A DNA stretch of 64,000 nucleotides from assembly GCA_038316435.1 (NCBI GenBank), contig JBBQAQ010000004.1, positions 62,001 through 126,000 of the forward strand, given 5' to 3'. The number at the start of each line of letters is the position of its first letter. Position 1 is the stretch's first letter. This DNA comes from JACJXF01 sp038316435. GTDB lineage: Bacteria; Bacteroidota; Bacteroidia; Bacteroidales; GCA-2748055. The position numbers were made by a program, and so were the translations under genes. The notes below the pieces were generated by a model. It saw only the letters and a program-made list of their open reading frames with translations, had not been told where the DNA came from and did not search any database. Positions 45,433 to 53,136 of the stretch are shown one piece after another.

Positions 45433-45915
45433 TTAGAATATATAACGTACTGAAAGAGCGCCACCGTCAGCCCAGAATCCTGAATATCCTACTAAATTAA
45501 ATGCAGGTTTCCAGTCGACGCCAATATTAAATGGAGCCTCCCTGAAATTGTATTCTATTCCGAGAATTGCATCGATACCAACAACGGTATATGAAGTTCC
45601 ACGATCGCCCCAATATTTGTAAGTATAATCACCGTTCCAGAAGCCAACGTGACCACCGATACCGTAATACCAGTTTAATCTTTCTTCATGGAATGCAACA
45701 TTGTGAATTTCGTAAAGTCCGGTTATTTCAATCCCTCTCCAACGGCTAGCAAACAGGAATTCAAAGGCTGTTTTTTGGGTGGTGAAATGTTTGATAGTAA
45801 GACCATTGGCAAATCCGCCTCTAAGTCCTATGCCCGTTCTGTAATCTTGTGAATAACTGAAAGTTACAACAGTAAACACAAGCAATAGACTCAAGATAAT
45901 TTTTTTCATTTTCAT
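45433..45915 (-). CDS. Small outer-membrane beta-barrel protein
   Basis: 160 residues. Signal peptide (VVTFSYSQ). The mature chain starts DYRTGIGLRGGFANGLTIKHF and is full of alternating strands (WYYGIGGHVGFWNG, AILGIEYNFREAPFNIGVDWKPAF), ending in GALSVRYIF with a terminal Phe, the classical barrel-assembly signal. The length fits an eight-strand barrel. It is monocistronic, with a strong terminator and the direct-repeat promoter at 45946-46009, which it shares in type with five other envelope/stress units of the island. Confidence 0.85.
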   Translation of the reverse strand: MKMKKIILSLLLVFTVVTFSYSQDYRTGIGLRGGFANGLTIKHFTTQKTAFEFLFASRWRGIEITGLYEIHNVAFHEERLNWYYGIGGHVGFWNGDYTYKYWGDRGTSYTVVGIDAILGIEYNFREAPFNIGVDWKPAFNLVGYSGFWADGGALSVRYIF

Positions 45916-45945
45916 AATTTTTAGGATAGTGGAATTAATCTTTTG

Positions 45946-46009
45946 TGAAGGTATGATTTTGCAATACCATGAGAGTTACACAATTATGCCTCAGGCTTAT
46001 ATGATTCAC
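45946..46009 (-). promoter_or_regulatory. Direct-repeat promoter (site C) of the small OMP gene
   Basis: On the minus strand: GAATCATATAA (46007-45997), then TGTAAC (45980-45975), with the two TAA triplets exactly 21 bp apart, then 21 nt, then TACCTTCA (45953-45946) as the -7 box. The coding start is at 45915. It is one of six sites with the same spacing. Confidence 0.8.
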
Positions 46010-46035
46010 ACTTTTATCTTTTCAATAAGCAAAGT

Positions 46036-46233
46036 TTATTTATTTTGCATTATTTCCAAACCTGCGTTTCTAAGAGCTATATCAACGAGAAGTAGTTTTT
46101 CAGGAGCTACATTATCGTGTAACATCCCCTCTCCTGGTTCGACGGATTTGTAAGGAATGCCGAGTTTTGTAAGTTCGTTTCGAACAAATGTTTTGCATCG
46201 GTCGCTTTCCATATTTCTTATGTTTAGCATCAT
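46036..46233 (-). pseudogene. Truncated AraC-type regulator, N-terminal domain only
   Basis: 65 residues beginning MMLNIRNMESDRCKTFVRNELTKLG. This resembles the HMA-like N-terminal domain found in front of the HTH in many Bacteroidota AraC regulators (L-x-I-K-N-M-x-x-x-R-C-...-L-x-x-L-G-L), continuing with EKLLLVDIALRNAGLEIM. The frame stops (TAA) exactly where the linker to the AraC HTH would begin, and no HTH follows. It may be a decayed regulator or a stand-alone small domain; the frame itself is intact, so expression cannot be excluded. Confidence 0.55.
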
Positions 46234-46358
46234 GGGGATTGGGGGTTGGGGGAGGTCGGAGGAGATTGGGATATTTTTTGGGGGGAGAGCTGGAGTAGAT
46301 CAGCCCTGGGTTGCGCCCAAGGTTCTGATATATAGCCTTTTAAGGGCGGTTTGGGTTA

Positions 46359-46544
46359 TTATTCCAGAGATGAGATGATGCTGCGGAGTTCTTCTTTAGT
46401 TTTGCCTAGTTTATTGCCGAGCATTTCCATCATTTCCTGCTCTTTTCCTTCATTATAGTGTAAATCATCATCTGTAATATTTTCATATTTCTGCTTAAGC
46501 TGTTCTTTTTTCCCATTCCAGAAGCCGAGTTCACTATTATTCAT
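46359..46544 (-). CDS. CsbD-family stress protein
   Basis: 61 residues: a short N-terminus, WNGKKEQLKQKYENITDDDL, then EGKEQEMMEMLGNKLGKTKEELRSII. This is the CsbD-like pattern (K-G-x-L-K-Q-x-x-x-x-L-T-D-D-D-L ... G-K-x-x-E). CsbD proteins are small, soluble, helical, and induced by general stress in many bacteria; their molecular role is unknown. The gene has its own direct-repeat promoter at 46583-46646. Confidence 0.9.
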   Translation of the reverse strand: MNNSELGFWNGKKEQLKQKYENITDDDLHYNEGKEQEMMEMLGNKLGKTKEELRSIISSLE

Positions 46545-46582
46545 TATTTCAGTATTTTAGGGTTAACTAATTTATATTAGTG

Positions 46583-46646
46583 TAAAAATAGGACTGAGTT
46601 AGAATTTATATGTTACACTATTCTTTAAAAAGTTTACACGTTTCAT
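46583..46646 (-). promoter_or_regulatory. Direct-repeat promoter (site E) of the CsbD gene
   Basis: On the minus strand: GAAACGTGTAA (46644-46634), TGTAAC (46617-46612) with TAA-to-TAA spacing of 21 bp, a 21-nt spacer, and TATTTTTA (46590-46583). The start codon is at 46544. The spacing is identical to the other five sites although the first half-site diverges. Confidence 0.78.
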
Positions 46647-46755
46647 ATAATTCTTTTTCATTGGTAAATGATGATTTTACTGAATAACCGGGATGTCGCA
46701 TTTCACATCCAAATAATCAAAAAAAATCACAGTTACCGGAAACTATTCCTGTTAC

Positions 46756-46872
46756 CTAAAGCGAAGTTGCATTTCCTGTTGCGTCAGTAATTGCTAAGCC
46801 GGTGATATAAGAGGTTGCTGCAGGGCTCAATCCCAGATTACCTGTCAATTCAGAAGTGGAAATGAAAAGATT
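46756..46872 (-). pseudogene. Fragment of a DUF3494 (ice-binding-like) domain
   Basis: Minus-strand translation gives ISTSELTGNLGLSPAATSYI followed by TGLAITDATGNATS and a stop at 46756. The string T-G-N-L-G-L-S-P-A-A-x-x-x-I-T-G-x-A-x-T matches the start of DUF3494 ice-binding-like adhesin domains as I remember them. No start codon or further domain is present. It occupies most of the 341-bp gap between the CsbD and response-regulator genes. Confidence 0.55.
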
Positions 46873-46885
46873 TAGAATCCTAACT

Positions 46886-47305
46886 TTAATAGTATTGTTC
46901 GTTGAAGAAAGTTTTTATGATACTGCGCATTTTATCCTCAGTTAGAGGTTTGGTTATATAGTCGGAAACAAAATTCCAGGTTTTTGCACGGAAAGTATCA
47001 TCAGGATTATCGGAGGTCGTAAGCATCACTACGACCACTCGGCTTTGTATTTTTTTATCAAGTTTATTGAATTCCTGCAAAAACTCCCATCCATTCATTC
47101 CTGGCATATTGATATCCAGAAAAATCAGATCTGGCTGAGAATTATCATCTGCTTTTTTGGATTTTAAGTACTCTAGAGCCTCCAGACCCGAATTCTTAAC
47201 AACTACAATAGTTTCGTTATTAGTTTTTTTAATTTCCCTCTCGTGAAAGAAATTATCATGCTCATTATCATCTACAAGCATTATACATCTTAGTTTTTTG
47301 GTCAT
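46886..47305 (-). CDS. Stand-alone response regulator (REC domain only)
   Basis: 139 residues forming one receiver domain: acidic pair Asp12-Asp13 in MLVDDNEHD, phosphoacceptor Asp64 in LIFLDINMPGMNG, the Thr in VMLTTSDNP and the Lys in YITKPL. There is no output domain, as in Rcp1-type regulators paired with phytochrome-like kinases. Its ATG overlaps the stop of the kinase gene by 4 bp, so the two are translationally coupled. Confidence 0.95.
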   Translation of the reverse strand: MTKKLRCIMLVDDNEHDNFFHEREIKKTNNETIVVVKNSGLEALEYLKSKKADDNSQPDLIFLDINMPGMNGWEFLQEFNKLDKKIQSRVVVVMLTTSDNPDDTFRAKTWNFVSDYITKPLTEDKMRSIIKTFFNEQYY

Positions 47306-48396
47306 TTTTTTAAGATTGGTATGGTAAAAAAGAATGTTGTGCCTTGATTAAGAATTGATTCTACCCAGATTTCTCCGTGATGCTTCTGAATAATTTTTTT
47401 GCAATTAGCCAACCCGATCCCGTTACCTTCATATTCCTCTTCAGTGGAATGCAAACGTTGGAAGATCACAAATATCCTGTCGAAATATGCAGCAGGAATT
47501 CCTATTCCATTATCAATTACCGAAAACTTCCATTTGTTTCTAATTTTCACAGAGTTGATTTGAATTTCAGGTCGGGTATTTTTTCTTCTGAATTTTATAG
47601 CATTAGAAATCAGGTTTTGAAATACTTGGTGAATTTCGGTCTCATAAACATTAATCTCCGGCATTTTCGATACTTTAATAACTGCCCCTGAACTTTTAAT
47701 CATTGATTCGAGGTCTGCCTGAACTTCAGCAAGTAGTTTTTTGCAATCAGTAAGCATTAAGACACTGTTATTTCCTAATCTGGAAAAATCAAGCAGTGAT
47801 TTAATGAGGTTACTCATCCTTTTTGTGGCATCATTTACAGAATTAAGGTAGCTGAGTGCTTTGTCATCTAATTGATTGACATAATCCTCCTTAAATACCT
47901 GCATATAATTTGATACTGTGCGCAGTGGCTCCCTTAAATCATGTGATGCGATGTATGCGAATTGTTCCAGTTCTTTATTAGCAATTGAAAGTTCATTAGC
48001 CCGTTTTTCCTTTTCTTCGTTCTGAAATTGCAGTTCTTTATTGGCGATAATCAGTTCCGCTGCTCGTTTTTCCTTTTCCTCATTCTGGAATTGGAGTTCT
48101 TTATTAGCAATAATCAGTTCCGCAGCTCGTTTTTCTTTCTCCTCGTTTTGAAAGAGAAGTTCTTTATTAGCTATTATAAGTTCTGCAGCCCGTTTTTCCT
48201 TTTCTTCATTCTGAAAGGCAAGTTCTTTGTTAGCAATGATTAACTCAACAGCCAGTTTTTCCTTTTCCAGATATTGGGATGCTAGCTCTTTATTAGCCTT
48301 CATCAGCTCCAAAGATCTGATTCCGTTTTCATCATTTTGAAAATCAAGAGAACCCAGTTCAGTGTTTTGAGTACCCTTGTTTAACCTATTATTCAT
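47302..48396 (-). CDS. Soluble sensor histidine kinase with tandem 21-residue coiled-coil repeats
   Basis: 364 residues with no transmembrane segment. Residues 30-134 consist of five repeats of exactly 21 residues (three heptads), beginning at 30, 51, 72, 93 and 114; the consensus is ELIIANKELxFQNEEKEKRAA. A sixth, partial copy (ELSIANKELEQ) leads into the HisKA helix, with phospho-His152 in ASHDLREPLRTVSNYMQVF. The catalytic domain has the N box QVFQNLISNAIKFRR, G1 VIDNGIGI and G2 EGNGIGLANCKKII. There is no recognisable sensor domain, so the coiled coil may itself be the input or bind a partner. It phosphorylates the REC-only protein encoded next. Confidence 0.94.
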   Translation of the reverse strand: MNNRLNKGTQNTELGSLDFQNDENGIRSLELMKANKELASQYLEKEKLAVELIIANKELAFQNEEKEKRAAELIIANKELLFQNEEKEKRAAELIIANKELQFQNEEKEKRAAELIIANKELQFQNEEKEKRANELSIANKELEQFAYIASHDLREPLRTVSNYMQVFKEDYVNQLDDKALSYLNSVNDATKRMSNLIKSLLDFSRLGNNSVLMLTDCKKLLAEVQADLESMIKSSGAVIKVSKMPEINVYETEIHQVFQNLISNAIKFRRKNTRPEIQINSVKIRNKWKFSVIDNGIGIPAAYFDRIFVIFQRLHSTEEEYEGNGIGLANCKKIIQKHHGEIWVESILNQGTTFFFTIPILKK

Positions 48397-48547
48397 GTTG
48401 GGTTACCTATTTGGTTGTGAAAACGGCTATACAGCAGTTGATTTGGCATTAAATAGTTTTGATTTATTTATGAAACCCTTAAATCGCAATCAATAAGCAT
48501 CCAATTACATTATCATTTAGTTTTTAGAGTAATTAGTGCTATTAAAT

Positions 48548-49780
48548 TTATACCGTTTCGGCTATTAATTCACTTTTCGCAAGTGCCTTTGCCTGACCGA
48601 TCCAATTTTCTCTTTCGATACGACCTTCAGAAATCCTCAAAATTTCGGTGATTGTTTTCACATCCTGATCGTTAAATCTTTTGATTTGCTCAAAAGTATA
48701 GATATCGAGCGTATTTAATCTTTCTTCAATCCAAAGACCAATACCATTGATCAGAGTAAGGTTATTAGCTTCGTGTTTATGTGCAACACCAAGTCTGTCG
48801 AAATAGATACCCTGTTTTTTCTCGCCAATTTCTTTAAGAATATCCTCCCTATTACCCTGAATTTGCCAAAGTTCTAAGGCTTGTGGTATCCATTCGTCTC
48901 TCTCGATCCTTCCCGGAAAGTATTCAATGGCTTCTGTAACAAGTTCAATATCCTCGCTTGTAAACCGACTAATTTGTTTAAATGTATAAATATCAAGAAC
49001 ATTTAGTTTCTCCTGTATCCAACCACCAATACCTGCTATAAGTGTTAAGTCATCGGCTTCGTGTTTCTCTGCAATACCGATCCTGTCGTAATAAATACGT
49101 TTTGTTTTAGCTCTGATTCGTTCAAGAAATTCCTTTCTCTTTTCTTCGCTTTGAACAAGTTCTTTAGCTTGAGAAACCCATTCGTCTCTTTCGATTCTAC
49201 CGGAAAAGTATTCGATTGCTGCGTTAATAGTACTAATATCCTTTGCTTTAAACCTGCTTATTTGCTTAAAAGTATAGATATCCAATGCATGCAGTCTTTC
49301 TTCGATAAATGGTCCGATTCCGCTAATCATTTTCAGATCATTTTTGTGAATTTCATCTGCGGTTCCGAAGCTTTTATAATCGAGCAGGTGCTTTCTTTGG
49401 GCTATTTGAATAAGTACTTCATCTTTTTCATGTAGAAGTTGTTCAGTTCGGTTGTTTTTTAAGGTCATTTCATCTGTTTCATTAACAGCTTCAGCATGAA
49501 GAGCCCTTACAGCGCGGAGTTCCTTGGTTAGTTGGCTAATCTCACTTTCTTTTTCGCGGGAATTTTTATCAAGAGCTTTATTTTCAGTTCTTAGCCTGTT
49601 GGTTAAGGTTTCTAGTTCAAATGATTGCTGTTCAAGAGCGTTAATTTTTCTTGAACTTATTGATTTACTGTATACCCAGGCAGTAGTGTATCCAATGATA
49701 CCCGCTACGATTAATAAAGCAAGAATTTCAAGGTTTGCACCGCTTTTTGTTTGCGCAAAGAGAATTATTAAGCTGTTCAT
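48548..49780 (-). CDS. Membrane-anchored protein with coiled coil and three helix-hairpin-helix-like repeats
   Basis: 410 residues. A transmembrane helix lies at 17-37, a coiled coil at about 45-125, and three homologous units at about 145-210, 240-306 and 336-402. Each unit reads D/N-L-x-x-I-x-G-I-G-x-x-I-x-E-x-L-x-x-L-D-I-Y-T-F-x-Q-I, then D-I/V and a G-R-I-E-R-(D/E)-x-W-x-x-Q-A end. The G-I-G hairpins match the helix-hairpin-helix fold seen at the C-termini of L21-like or LysM-type Bacteroidota proteins, normally one copy. The gene is third in a minus-strand operon behind an OmpA-domain protein (4 bp gap). DNA binding is unlikely for a membrane-tethered protein, so the repeats may bind other proteins. 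Confidence 0.8.
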   Translation of the reverse strand: MNSLIILFAQTKSGANLEILALLIVAGIIGYTTAWVYSKSISSRKINALEQQSFELETLTNRLRTENKALDKNSREKESEISQLTKELRAVRALHAEAVNETDEMTLKNNRTEQLLHEKDEVLIQIAQRKHLLDYKSFGTADEIHKNDLKMISGIGPFIEERLHALDIYTFKQISRFKAKDISTINAAIEYFSGRIERDEWVSQAKELVQSEEKRKEFLERIRAKTKRIYYDRIGIAEKHEADDLTLIAGIGGWIQEKLNVLDIYTFKQISRFTSEDIELVTEAIEYFPGRIERDEWIPQALELWQIQGNREDILKEIGEKKQGIYFDRLGVAHKHEANNLTLINGIGLWIEERLNTLDIYTFEQIKRFNDQDVKTITEILRISEGRIERENWIGQAKALAKSELIAETV

Positions 49781-49784
49781 GATT

Positions 49785-50312
49785 TTAATTATTTATTGTT
49801 ATAACTGTTCTTCTGTTTTTTGCTCTGCCGGCAATGGTATTATTATCAACCTCAGGCGATGTTTCTCCCTTTGAGTCTAAAAATAATTTGTTGGCTGAGA
49901 CGCCCCTGACTTCAAAATAATCCTTAATATTTTGCGCGCGTCTTAATCCGAGATCCTGGTTATACTTAACTGATCCAATATTATCAGCATGACCAATAAT
50001 ACTTATGTTTGCGTTTGTATTATCCTTAAGGAATTCGATTGATTTCGCAAGGGTATTTTCGGTTTGTGAATTAGTATTGAATACTGCTTTATCAAAATCG
50101 TAATAAACAACTTCCATTTCAGGTATTTCTACCAATTTCCTTGCAACAGGAAGCGGTAAAGTATCCATTGGAATGGTAACCGGAGGCTTTATATCAAACA
50201 TAGCAATTTTGGAGGATTCTTCGCAGAAACCTCTTATTCTGCACACATAATAGTAATCAGCGAAAGTGGACCAGCCAAAAAAAGCAATAAATCCAATTAA
50301 TAGAATTTTCAT
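49785..50312 (-). CDS. OmpA-domain protein
   Basis: 175 residues from the ATG at 50312, which begins the signal-like MKILLIGFIAFFGWSTFA; an earlier ATG at 50348 adds 12 polar residues. After a short linker the OmpA/MotB peptidoglycan-binding domain runs from about residue 65 to the end: VVYYDFDKAVFNTNSQT, ISIIGHADNIGSVKYNQDLGLRRAQNIKDYF, and the terminal RAKNRRTVITI. The Asp and Arg that contact diaminopimelate are present (GHAD, NRR). It lies 4 bp before the HhH-repeat gene and 58 bp after the unknown secreted protein, in one operon from the promoter at 51350-51413. Confidence 0.9.
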   Translation of the reverse strand: MKILLIGFIAFFGWSTFADYYYVCRIRGFCEESSKIAMFDIKPPVTIPMDTLPLPVARKLVEIPEMEVVYYDFDKAVFNTNSQTENTLAKSIEFLKDNTNANISIIGHADNIGSVKYNQDLGLRRAQNIKDYFEVRGVSANKLFLDSKGETSPEVDNNTIAGRAKNRRTVITINN

Positions 50313-50369
50313 TTTTTCAATTTTTTTCAAAACAGTGAATAAAAGCAACTTTTATATTGATTACTTTTC

Positions 50370-51257
50370 TTACCTGAGGTGAGTAAAATCATTCAAATTA
50401 AATCCATCTACATTATCATTTGTAACCATACGGTAGGTATAATAATGAAGTGAACCCTCAGTATCAAAGATCATTTCAAAACACTTTCCTGAACCTGTAT
50501 TTTGGGTTGGCCCAACATGAAAATTGAAGAGAGTATTTACAGGATTAGTATTGAGTTCTTCCTGAATCTGATCGGAGTTTAAAATCTTAATATAATAAGG
50601 ATAAACGCTATTAATCTCTACAGGTGAGTCGGCATCCGGCGCCAGTGAGCGGTTGTTTAATAAAAGTACTTTGTCTTTAAAACTTATCATACTGTTGTAG
50701 TACTTTAGTCCATTTAATGAAATCATAAAGCGGTGATATTCAAGATTAGTTACGTGCTTTTGCATAAATTTTACGATAGCAGGTATTACGTATCCGAACT
50801 CAGAATCCTTGTCATTAGAATAAAATAAGGGTATGCTACAAAACTCCGGCATATCGTTAATGTCGAAAGCAGCATCTCCCAATAAAAGGCTTAGATAATT
50901 ATAGCTAACTCCCTGAGGATCTTTATCGCTAACACCTTTGATAAGAACAATAAATGAGTATTTCGAATCGTGTCGGAGCAATTCAAACTTCTCCTGACTT
51001 ATAAACTCGAATGAAGTGGATTTCCAGTACTTGTTCACAGCATCAGTTATAAATACGTTGTAGGCGATACTTCCGCTTTCCAAGACTACACAGGTCTTTG
51101 AGTTCTTAAACATTCCTATTTGTTGTTTAGAGGCCAAGTGGGGCTTAGCGAATGTTGTTAACCCAAAAAATGAGAAGCACAAAAACAGGAAATAATATTT
51201 TAGTCCTGTTGCTTTATTAAAGCTTGATCTATGATTTAAAAGGTTCATCTTTTTCAT
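50370..51257 (-). CDS. Secreted protein of unknown function, first gene of an OmpA operon
   Basis: 295 residues from the ATG at 51257; an ATG at 51284 is also possible. The signal sequence is YYFLFLCFSFFGLTTFA, giving a somewhat long N-region. The mature protein is mixed alpha/beta (YSFIVLIKGVSDKDPQGVSYNYLSLLLGDAAFDI, VKFMQKHVTNLEYHRFMISLNGLKYY) with no motif I recognise. It is co-transcribed with the OmpA and HhH-repeat genes from the direct-repeat promoter at 51350-51413, suggesting an envelope-stress role. Confidence 0.72.
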   Translation of the reverse strand: MKKMNLLNHRSSFNKATGLKYYFLFLCFSFFGLTTFAKPHLASKQQIGMFKNSKTCVVLESGSIAYNVFITDAVNKYWKSTSFEFISQEKFELLRHDSKYSFIVLIKGVSDKDPQGVSYNYLSLLLGDAAFDINDMPEFCSIPLFYSNDKDSEFGYVIPAIVKFMQKHVTNLEYHRFMISLNGLKYYNSMISFKDKVLLLNNRSLAPDADSPVEINSVYPYYIKILNSDQIQEELNTNPVNTLFNFHVGPTQNTGSGKCFEMIFDTEGSLHYYTYRMVTNDNVDGFNLNDFTHLR

Positions 51258-51349
51258 ATTTAAATTGGAGTTATTATTTATCAAGTGATTCAGAAGTATT
51301 CTGCTTTCAGTTTATTACGTCTCTGAAATTTTCCTTTGAGGGGATAACA

Positions 51350-51413
51350 CAAAGTTGAGAATGTTATCAACTATTTCTATTACACAACTTTTAAAAAGAC
51401 TTACATGATTCCC
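51350..51413 (-). promoter_or_regulatory. Direct-repeat promoter (site D) of the unknown/OmpA/HhH operon
   Basis: On the minus strand: GAATCATGTAA (51411-51401), TGTAAT (51384-51379) with 21-bp TAA-to-TAA spacing, 21 nt, and CAACTTTG (51357-51350). The start codon is at 51257. It faces away from site A, the divergent promoter at 51522-51585. Confidence 0.8.
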
Positions 51414-51441
51414 ACTTTGTGCCTCCGTGGTAAAAAAGGTT

Positions 51442-51474
51442 GAGGTGGAGGTGGAGGTGGAGGTGGAGGTGGAG
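51442..51474. repeat. GGTGGA microsatellite
   Basis: Five uninterrupted GGTGGA units with one flanking partial. It lies between the two divergent direct-repeat promoters, 28 bp beyond site D and 47 bp before site A. Copy number may vary between cells and alter the distance between the divergent sites. Confidence 0.9.
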
Positions 51475-51521
51475 AAATAAAATAAATTTTCATTTCCATT
51501 TTCTTACTGGGTGAGAAAAAT

Positions 51522-51585
51522 GTGAATCATGTAAGTCTTAGCAAAATTTATGTAACACTTATGGATTGGTAAGAACCTAGTTTTG
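51522..51585 (+). promoter_or_regulatory. Direct-repeat promoter (site A) of the OmpA/porin operon
   Basis: GAATCATGTAA (51524-51534), TGTAAC (51551-51556) with 21-bp TAA-to-TAA spacing, 21 nt, and a perfect TAGTTTTG (51578-51585). The coding start is at 51678. Confidence 0.82.
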
Positions 51586-51677
51586 GGTAATATTTCAACA
51601 AGGCCTGAATCCGGAAAAAAAATATATATCCGAAGTGCAGGTTTCTATGTTTGAATTCTTACCTAAATAAATCTATT

Positions 51678-52349
51678 ATGAAAAATTTAAGAATGAGCGT
51701 TATCATGATTTCGTGTACAGCTATGATTTTTTCTGGTTGTGCATCCTGGAACAAAACCCAAAAAGGAGCAGTAGCAGGAACTGCAACAGGTGGTGCTATT
51801 GGCGCTGTAATTGGCAGAGCATCCGGAAACACTGCTCTTGGAGCAATTATAGGAGCAACAGTTGGTGGAGCTTCCGGTGCAGTTATCGGACACCAGATGG
51901 ATAAACAGGCTGCGGAAATAAAAAATACTGTCCCTGACGCTAAAGTTGAAAGAGTTGGAGAAGGTATTGTTGTTGAATTCAGCAGTAATATATTGTTCGG
52001 CTACGACAAATCTAATCTCTCCGAAGATGCAAAAACCAACCTTGACAAACTGGTTCTTGTGCTCAACAATTATTCCGATACAGATATCGAATGCCAAGGA
52101 CATACCGACAACAAGGGCAGTGAAGGCTATAATCAGAATCTTTCTGAAAACAGGGCTAACTCTGTTTCAAATTATCTCTATACAAGAGGAATAAGTAATA
52201 GCCGTGTAAATATAAAAGGATTTGGTGAAACATATCCAAAATACGACAATGAAACAAACGATGGCCGTGCACAAAACCGCAGGGTAGAGTTTCTTATCAC
52301 CGCTAATGAAAAGATGAAAGCAGCTGCGGAAGTAAGGTCTTCAAATTAA
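51678..52349 (+). CDS. Glycine-zipper OmpA-family lipoprotein (YMGG plus OmpA)
   Basis: 223 residues from the ATG at 51678 (MKNLRMSVIMISCTAMIFSGC); an in-frame ATG at 51651 would spoil the signal. Lipobox FSGC. A glycine-zipper segment follows at about residues 28-70 (GAVAGTATGGAIGAVIGRAS, then a second G/A-rich helix ending VIGHQMD). The OmpA domain covers about 85-215: VVEFSSNILFGYDKSNLSEDA, CQGHTDNKGSEGYNQNLSENRA, and FGETYPKYDNETNDGRAQNRRVEF. It tethers the outer membrane to peptidoglycan. It is first gene of an operon with the porin-like gene 57 bp downstream. Confidence 0.92.
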   Translation: MKNLRMSVIMISCTAMIFSGCASWNKTQKGAVAGTATGGAIGAVIGRASGNTALGAIIGATVGGASGAVIGHQMDKQAAEIKNTVPDAKVERVGEGIVVEFSSNILFGYDKSNLSEDAKTNLDKLVLVLNNYSDTDIECQGHTDNKGSEGYNQNLSENRANSVSNYLYTRGISNSRVNIKGFGETYPKYDNETNDGRAQNRRVEFLITANEKMKAAAEVRSSN

Positions 52350-52406
52350 GCGGGAGTTTAAATTCCCTTTTTACAATCCATATTAATAATAAGAAAAAAT
52401 TAAAAA

Positions 52407-53084
52407 ATGAAAACAAAACACATTATTATCGCATGTATGCTTGCCCTCAGTGGGTCGTTTGTAACTGCTCAGGAAACTGAAAAAGGAAAAATGTCATTCG
52501 GAGTTTTGGGTGGTGTAAATTTCCAGACATTTAACGGAAAAGATTCAGATGGTGATAAACTTGAAAATGATATGTTAATCGGGTATCATGCCGGAGTAAA
52601 TGTTGCCATTCCTATTGCACCACAGATCTATTTTCAGCCGGGAGTGCTTTTTTCTATCAAGGGAGCAAAAAACACAACTCTTGATGTCACCGGTACCTAT
52701 AAGATTTCATATATTGAAGTGCCTTTAAATGTTGTTTATAAAGGTTTATTGGGTAGTGGTTATGTTATGGTTGGATTTGGACCCTACGTATCTTACGGGA
52801 TAAAAGGAAAAGCAACATTTGAAGGTGGACCGGTAACGGTTGAGTCGCCTGTAGAATTTAAAAATGTTGTTGATATTACCGATCCTGCATTAACCACTTA
52901 TTACAAAGCTTTGGATGCCGGGGGAAATGTATTCTTCGGATATGAAATGGCTGGTGGTTTATTTCTACAATTAAATGCACAATTGGGTATGTTAAATATC
53001 AAACCTGAAGACAACAGGATTTTAAGCACAAATCCGGAAGTTAAAAATACCGGATATGGTCTTTCCTTAGGATACCGGTTTTAA
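52407..53084 (+). CDS. Porin-like outer-membrane beta-barrel protein
   Basis: 225 residues. Signal peptide (GSFVTAQ). The mature part begins MSFGVLGGVNFQTFNGKDSDGDKLENDMLIGYHAGVNVAIPI, the usual PorT/OMP_b-brl_2 opening, and continues with strands (YFQPGVLFSIKG, SYIEVPLNVVYKG, VMVGFGPYVSYGIKG) to GYGLSLGYRF. It probably forms an eight-strand barrel. It shares the transcript of the glycine-zipper OmpA lipoprotein and is closed by the terminator at 53099-53136. Confidence 0.9.
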   Translation: MKTKHIIIACMLALSGSFVTAQETEKGKMSFGVLGGVNFQTFNGKDSDGDKLENDMLIGYHAGVNVAIPIAPQIYFQPGVLFSIKGAKNTTLDVTGTYKISYIEVPLNVVYKGLLGSGYVMVGFGPYVSYGIKGKATFEGGPVTVESPVEFKNVVDITDPALTTYYKALDAGGNVFFGYEMAGGLFLQLNAQLGMLNIKPEDNRILSTNPEVKNTGYGLSLGYRF

Positions 53085-53098
53085 TTAATACCATATTT

Positions 53099-53136
53099 TT
53101 AAAAGGCCTGTTTTGTTGGTAAAACAGGCCTTTTTC
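53099..53136 (+). terminator. Terminator of the OmpA/porin operon
   Basis: AAAAGGCCTGTTTT and AAAACAGGCCTTTTT pair around GTTGGT, followed by CTTG. The stem is perfect. Confidence 0.9.

Noticed and set aside
47994..48309. 63-bp periodic DNA repeats as a non-coding array
   Set aside because: They are explained by heptad repeats in the histidine kinase coding sequence, with third-position drift.
48397..48547. Possible seventh direct-repeat promoter ahead of the histidine kinase
   Set aside because: A TGTAAT occurs, but neither the upstream TAA at 21 bp nor a -7 box at 21 nt matches.
51401..51540. Inverted repeat GACTTACATGATTC / GAATCATGTAAGTC as a terminator or MITE
   Set aside because: Each arm is the first half-site of one of two divergent promoters of the regulon, with matching downstream elements.
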